Below are positions 57,113-59,942 of a DNA stretch of 59,942 bases, piece by piece. Position 1 is the stretch's first letter; each line of letters begins with the position of its first letter. The position numbers and the translations under genes are program-made. The DNA is from Methylomonas lenta (GTDB lineage: Bacteria > Pseudomonadota > Gammaproteobacteria > Methylococcales > Methylomonadaceae), in the NCBI RefSeq assembly GCF_001644015.1, contig NZ_LUUI01000109.1, positions 1 to 59,942 on the forward strand, written 5' to 3'. The notes beneath the pieces are model-generated. The model was not told the DNA's origin, did not search any database, and was given only the letters and a program-made list of their open reading frames with translations.

Positions 57113-59891
57113 ATTCAAGCGCTGGCAGACCAATCAGCCCATTAAGCGCAAACTGATTTGGGTGGTGATGTTTGTGGTCACAACGACCATTATCAGCACC
57201 TTCTCTTTTATGTTCTGGATTAAAACCGTCCAGCAGCGGCAAGACTTTGTACAAACCAATATGGCTTGGGCCAAATTGGTTGCCGATTTTACAGTTTTAC
57301 CGTTGGTATTCGAAGATGTCGCAGCCATTGAGGGACATTTTGGGCAACTGTCTAAAGATTCGCGTTTGGCCTATTTGAAATTGACGAGTCCGAAAAAAGT
57401 ATTTTTTAAATACGATCCGCAAAACATTGAAGCGGGCTTGCCGGATTTGACAGAAAATCAGCAATGGCTGTTGGGTGACGATTATTTTCATTTTCAAATC
57501 GCTATCCACCAGGACAATCAACTCGTCGGTACTTTGCGTGCAGCACTGCATTTAGACGAATTAAAGCAACAGCAATTACGCGAATTGCAATTCATGTTGT
57601 TAATTCTGTTATTGGCAATGCTGGGTAGTTATGGCATGGCGCGAGGCTTGCGCCGTTTTATCATGTCGCCTATTTCCCGTTTGGAACAGCATACCCGGCG
57701 AAATGCTGCTAAAACCCATTCCACTGATTTGCTGCTCGACGCGCCAAAAACCAACGATGAAATCAGTCGCCTGTATGACTCGTTCAATTTGTTGATGAGG
57801 CGCATTGAGCAACGGGAAAGTGAAATTCTACAGTTCAATAGCGAGCTTGAATCAAAAGTAGCGCAGCGTACCAAAGAATTGCATGCCAAATCCAATGAAT
57901 TAGATAACTATTTCAATAGTTCGCTTGATTTATTTTGCATCACTGATTTTCATGGCTATTTTCTTAAAGTCAATCCCCGCTGGCATGATACTTTAGGTTA
58001 TTCTGATCATGAACTACAGAGGCAGCCCTTTTTTGCCTTCGTCCATCCCGATGATCAGCAAAGAACCCAGCAAGCGATGGCCGAATTGCGGGAAAGGCTT
58101 TATCTAAGCAATTTCGTCAACCGTTATCGACATCATAATGACTCATATCTTTGGATTGAATGGTCTTGCATCGTCAAAGACCAATTAATTTATGCGGCTG
58201 CACGAGATATTAGCGAACGCAAACATGCCGAGGAAGGTTTGCGATTGTCGAATTTGGTATTTCAAAATAGCAGTGAAGGAATGGTTGTTGTCAATGCCGA
58301 TAATGCCATTTTGTCAGTCAACCCTGCTTTTTCGATGATTACAGGTTATAGCCAGGACGAAGTGATTGGTAGGGATCCAAAATTGCTTGGCTCAGGAAGT
58401 CAAGAAACCGAGTTTTACCGCAATATGTGGCAAGAATTGAACAGCACGGGCCATTGGCAAGGCGAAATTAACAATAGGCATAAAAATGGTCAAATCTATG
58501 TCGAACACCTGACCATCAACAATGTTTACGATGATTTAGGCAAGGTTATTCGCCGCGTCGGCTTGTTTTCCGATATCACCGAGAAGAAAAAATCCGAAAA
58601 ACAAATATGGTATCAGGCCAATTATGATTCACTGACCGAATTACCGAATCGACGCTTATTTGCCGATCGCTTGCAGCAAGAAATTCGCAAGGCCAAACGC
58701 GAAAAATACCTTATGGCGTTGTTATTTCTGGATTTGGATCGTTTTAAAGAAGTCAATGATTCCTATGGCCATAAAATAGGCGATGCTTTGTTGATCGAAG
58801 CAGCGCACCGAATCAGCCAGTGCGTTCGGGAATCGGACACCGTGTCGCGTTTGGGTGGCGATGAATTTACCGTGATTCTCAGTGAAATAATCGATATTTC
58901 CGACGTTGATCGTATTGCCAAGGCGATAATCGATGCGCTTTGCCAACCTTATTTCTTTAATACAGACCATATCTTTATATCCGCCAGCATCGGAATTGCA
59001 CTTTATCCTTCCGACACCACGCAGGAAGACGATTTGGTCCGCTTTGCCGACCAAGCCATGTATGCTGCCAAAAATAAAGGCCGTAATGGCTTTTGCTTTT
59101 TTATGCCTAGCATGCAGGAAGCATCACAAAATCGCATGTTAATGCTAACTCATTTGCATTTGGCGATTCAACGCCAGGAATTTGTAGTTTTCTATCAACC
59201 GATAATTGACTTGCAATCGGGGGCTATTTACAAAGCCGAGGCTTTGATTCGCTGGCAGCACCCCAGTCAAGGGTTAGTGAGTCCTGCCGATTTTATTCCA
59301 ATCGCCGAAGAACATGGCCTGATTCACGAAATCGGTCAATGGGTGTTTCATCAAGTGGTAGATCAGTTCAAAGATTGGCAAGCGCAATATCAAACCCATT
59401 TGCAAATTTCCGTAAATGTCTCGCCACTGCAATTTCAGGGCCTGGACAACTTTGTCGAAGAATGGCTGCTTTACCTGCAAACTGCCGGAATTGCGCCGGA
59501 CAATATCATTATCGAAATCACCGAAGGAGTATTGCTGGAAGCCAATACTAAAGCCATGGAAAAATTATTCGCCTTTGCTGATAATGACATGCAGATTGCT
59601 ATCGATGATTTTGGCACTGGTTATTCTTCTTTATCCTATTTGACCAAGTTTGATATTCATTTTTTAAAAATCGATAAATCATTCGTCAATAATCTAACAC
59701 CCGAATCAAATGATTTGACTTTGATTAAAGCCATTATCATTCTGGCCCATCAATTAGGCTTGAAAGTGATAGCCGAGGGCGTGGAAACAGAATTGCAACG
59801 CGATTTGTTGCAGCAAATGGGTTGTGATTTTGCCCAAGGCTACCTGTATTCCAAGCCCCTGTCGGCAGCCGAGTTTACCCATTTTTTGTAG
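57102..59891 (+). CDS. Membrane GGDEF-EAL protein with periplasmic CHASE8-like, HAMP and two PAS domains
   Basis: A 929-residue c-di-GMP enzyme. Membrane helices at about 18-40 and 155-175 enclose a periplasmic CHASE8-like domain as in YfiN; HAMP follows (about 175-235), then PAS domains at about 265-375 and 385-495. The cyclase half has intact GGDEF (585-589) with an RESD inhibitory site five residues before. The phosphodiesterase half has EAL (713-715) and DDFGTGYSSLSYL. Both activities are thus possible. Start is TTG 57102 or 57105 within the end of the YfiR-like gene, so translation is coupled. The YfiR-like protein is the likely periplasmic regulator. Confidence 0.92.
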   Translation: MLTRFKRWQTNQPIKRKLIWVVMFVVTTTIISTFSFMFWIKTVQQRQDFVQTNMAWAKLVADFTVLPLVFEDVAAIEGHFGQLSKDSRLAYLKLTSPKKVFFKYDPQNIEAGLPDLTENQQWLLGDDYFHFQIAIHQDNQLVGTLRAALHLDELKQQQLRELQFMLLILLLAMLGSYGMARGLRRFIMSPISRLEQHTRRNAAKTHSTDLLLDAPKTNDEISRLYDSFNLLMRRIEQRESEILQFNSELESKVAQRTKELHAKSNELDNYFNSSLDLFCITDFHGYFLKVNPRWHDTLGYSDHELQRQPFFAFVHPDDQQRTQQAMAELRERLYLSNFVNRYRHHNDSYLWIEWSCIVKDQLIYAAARDISERKHAEEGLRLSNLVFQNSSEGMVVVNADNAILSVNPAFSMITGYSQDEVIGRDPKLLGSGSQETEFYRNMWQELNSTGHWQGEINNRHKNGQIYVEHLTINNVYDDLGKVIRRVGLFSDITEKKKSEKQIWYQANYDSLTELPNRRLFADRLQQEIRKAKREKYLMALLFLDLDRFKEVNDSYGHKIGDALLIEAAHRISQCVRESDTVSRLGGDEFTVILSEIIDISDVDRIAKAIIDALCQPYFFNTDHIFISASIGIALYPSDTTQEDDLVRFADQAMYAAKNKGRNGFCFFMPSMQEASQNRMLMLTHLHLAIQRQEFVVFYQPIIDLQSGAIYKAEALIRWQHPSQGLVSPADFIPIAEEHGLIHEIGQWVFHQVVDQFKDWQAQYQTHLQISVNVSPLQFQGLDNFVEEWLLYLQTAGIAPDNIIIEITEGVLLEANTKAMEKLFAFADNDMQIAIDDFGTGYSSLSYLTKFDIHFLKIDKSFVNNLTPESNDLTLIKAIIILAHQLGLKVIAEGVETELQRDLLQQMGCDFAQGYLYSKPLSAAEFTHFL

Positions 59892-59942
59892 CAATCAATT
59901 GCATACCTTAGCTCGCTTTTTAATAAGGATTTCGCCAAAATT

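Overview
The window reads as chromosome of a free-living gammaproteobacterium. The best evidence is gene order: yffB-dapE, radC divergent from coaBC-dut-algC-argB, murJ divergent from rpsT, and an aas-lplT pair. My guess is an aquatic methanotroph-like lineage (Methylococcales), but that is inference from gene content and moderate GC and was not tested. No phage, IS transposase, rRNA or CRISPR array is visible.

Layout. (1) 0-3.2 kb: a Sel1-repeat protein, a type IV major pilin with a sigma-54 promoter and a strong terminator, and a GT-C/TPR membrane protein that may glycosylate the pilin. (2) 3.2-20.4 kb: a surface-polysaccharide locus of the ABC-transporter type (Wzm permease, Wzt ATPase, WbdD-like methyltransferase-kinase, several glycosyltransferases, UDP-galactopyranose mutase). 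It is broken up by six toxin-antitoxin modules: ParDE, two PIN modules, UPF0175/DUF3368, BrnTA and MNT/HEPN. It also holds three copies of a ~100-bp palindromic repeat and a truncated second wzt. From about 8.73 to 13.65 kb the DNA is clearly AT-richer, and the change falls inside wzt. (3) 20.5-22.3 kb: Uma2 and Rpn-type nuclease-fold genes with a GC-rich dispersed repeat. (4) 22.4-34.3 kb: housekeeping genes, including a membrane-anchored AlgC homolog in the canonical dut-argB position whose active-site motifs are all altered. (5) 34.4-42 kb: a flavoprotein and lipoprotein pair, a frameshifted aas with lplT, TetR, Nudix, Hsp20 (sigma-32 promoter) and tRNA-Asp. (6) 42-54.3 kb: an autotransporter, macrodomain, BLUF photoreceptor, an AT-rich RlmN paralog inside a perfect 15-bp inverted repeat, H-NS, a HelD-like helicase and small hypotheticals. 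(7) 54.5-59.9 kb: a TonB receptor, a YfiR-like periplasmic protein and a GGDEF-EAL enzyme that look like one c-di-GMP signalling operon.

How the genes work together. The O-antigen-like locus can be read as follows: glycosyltransferases build the chain, the WbdD-like protein caps it, the C-terminal domain of Wzt recognises the cap, and Wzm/Wzt export it. The toxin-antitoxin modules, repeats and broken gene copies suggest repeated recombination and cassette exchange here. The most unusual items are the degenerate AlgC, the palindromic repeat family that delimits cassettes (one copy truncates a parE), the mosaic wzt, the inverted-repeat-flanked RlmN paralog, and a coaBC without a canonical start codon.
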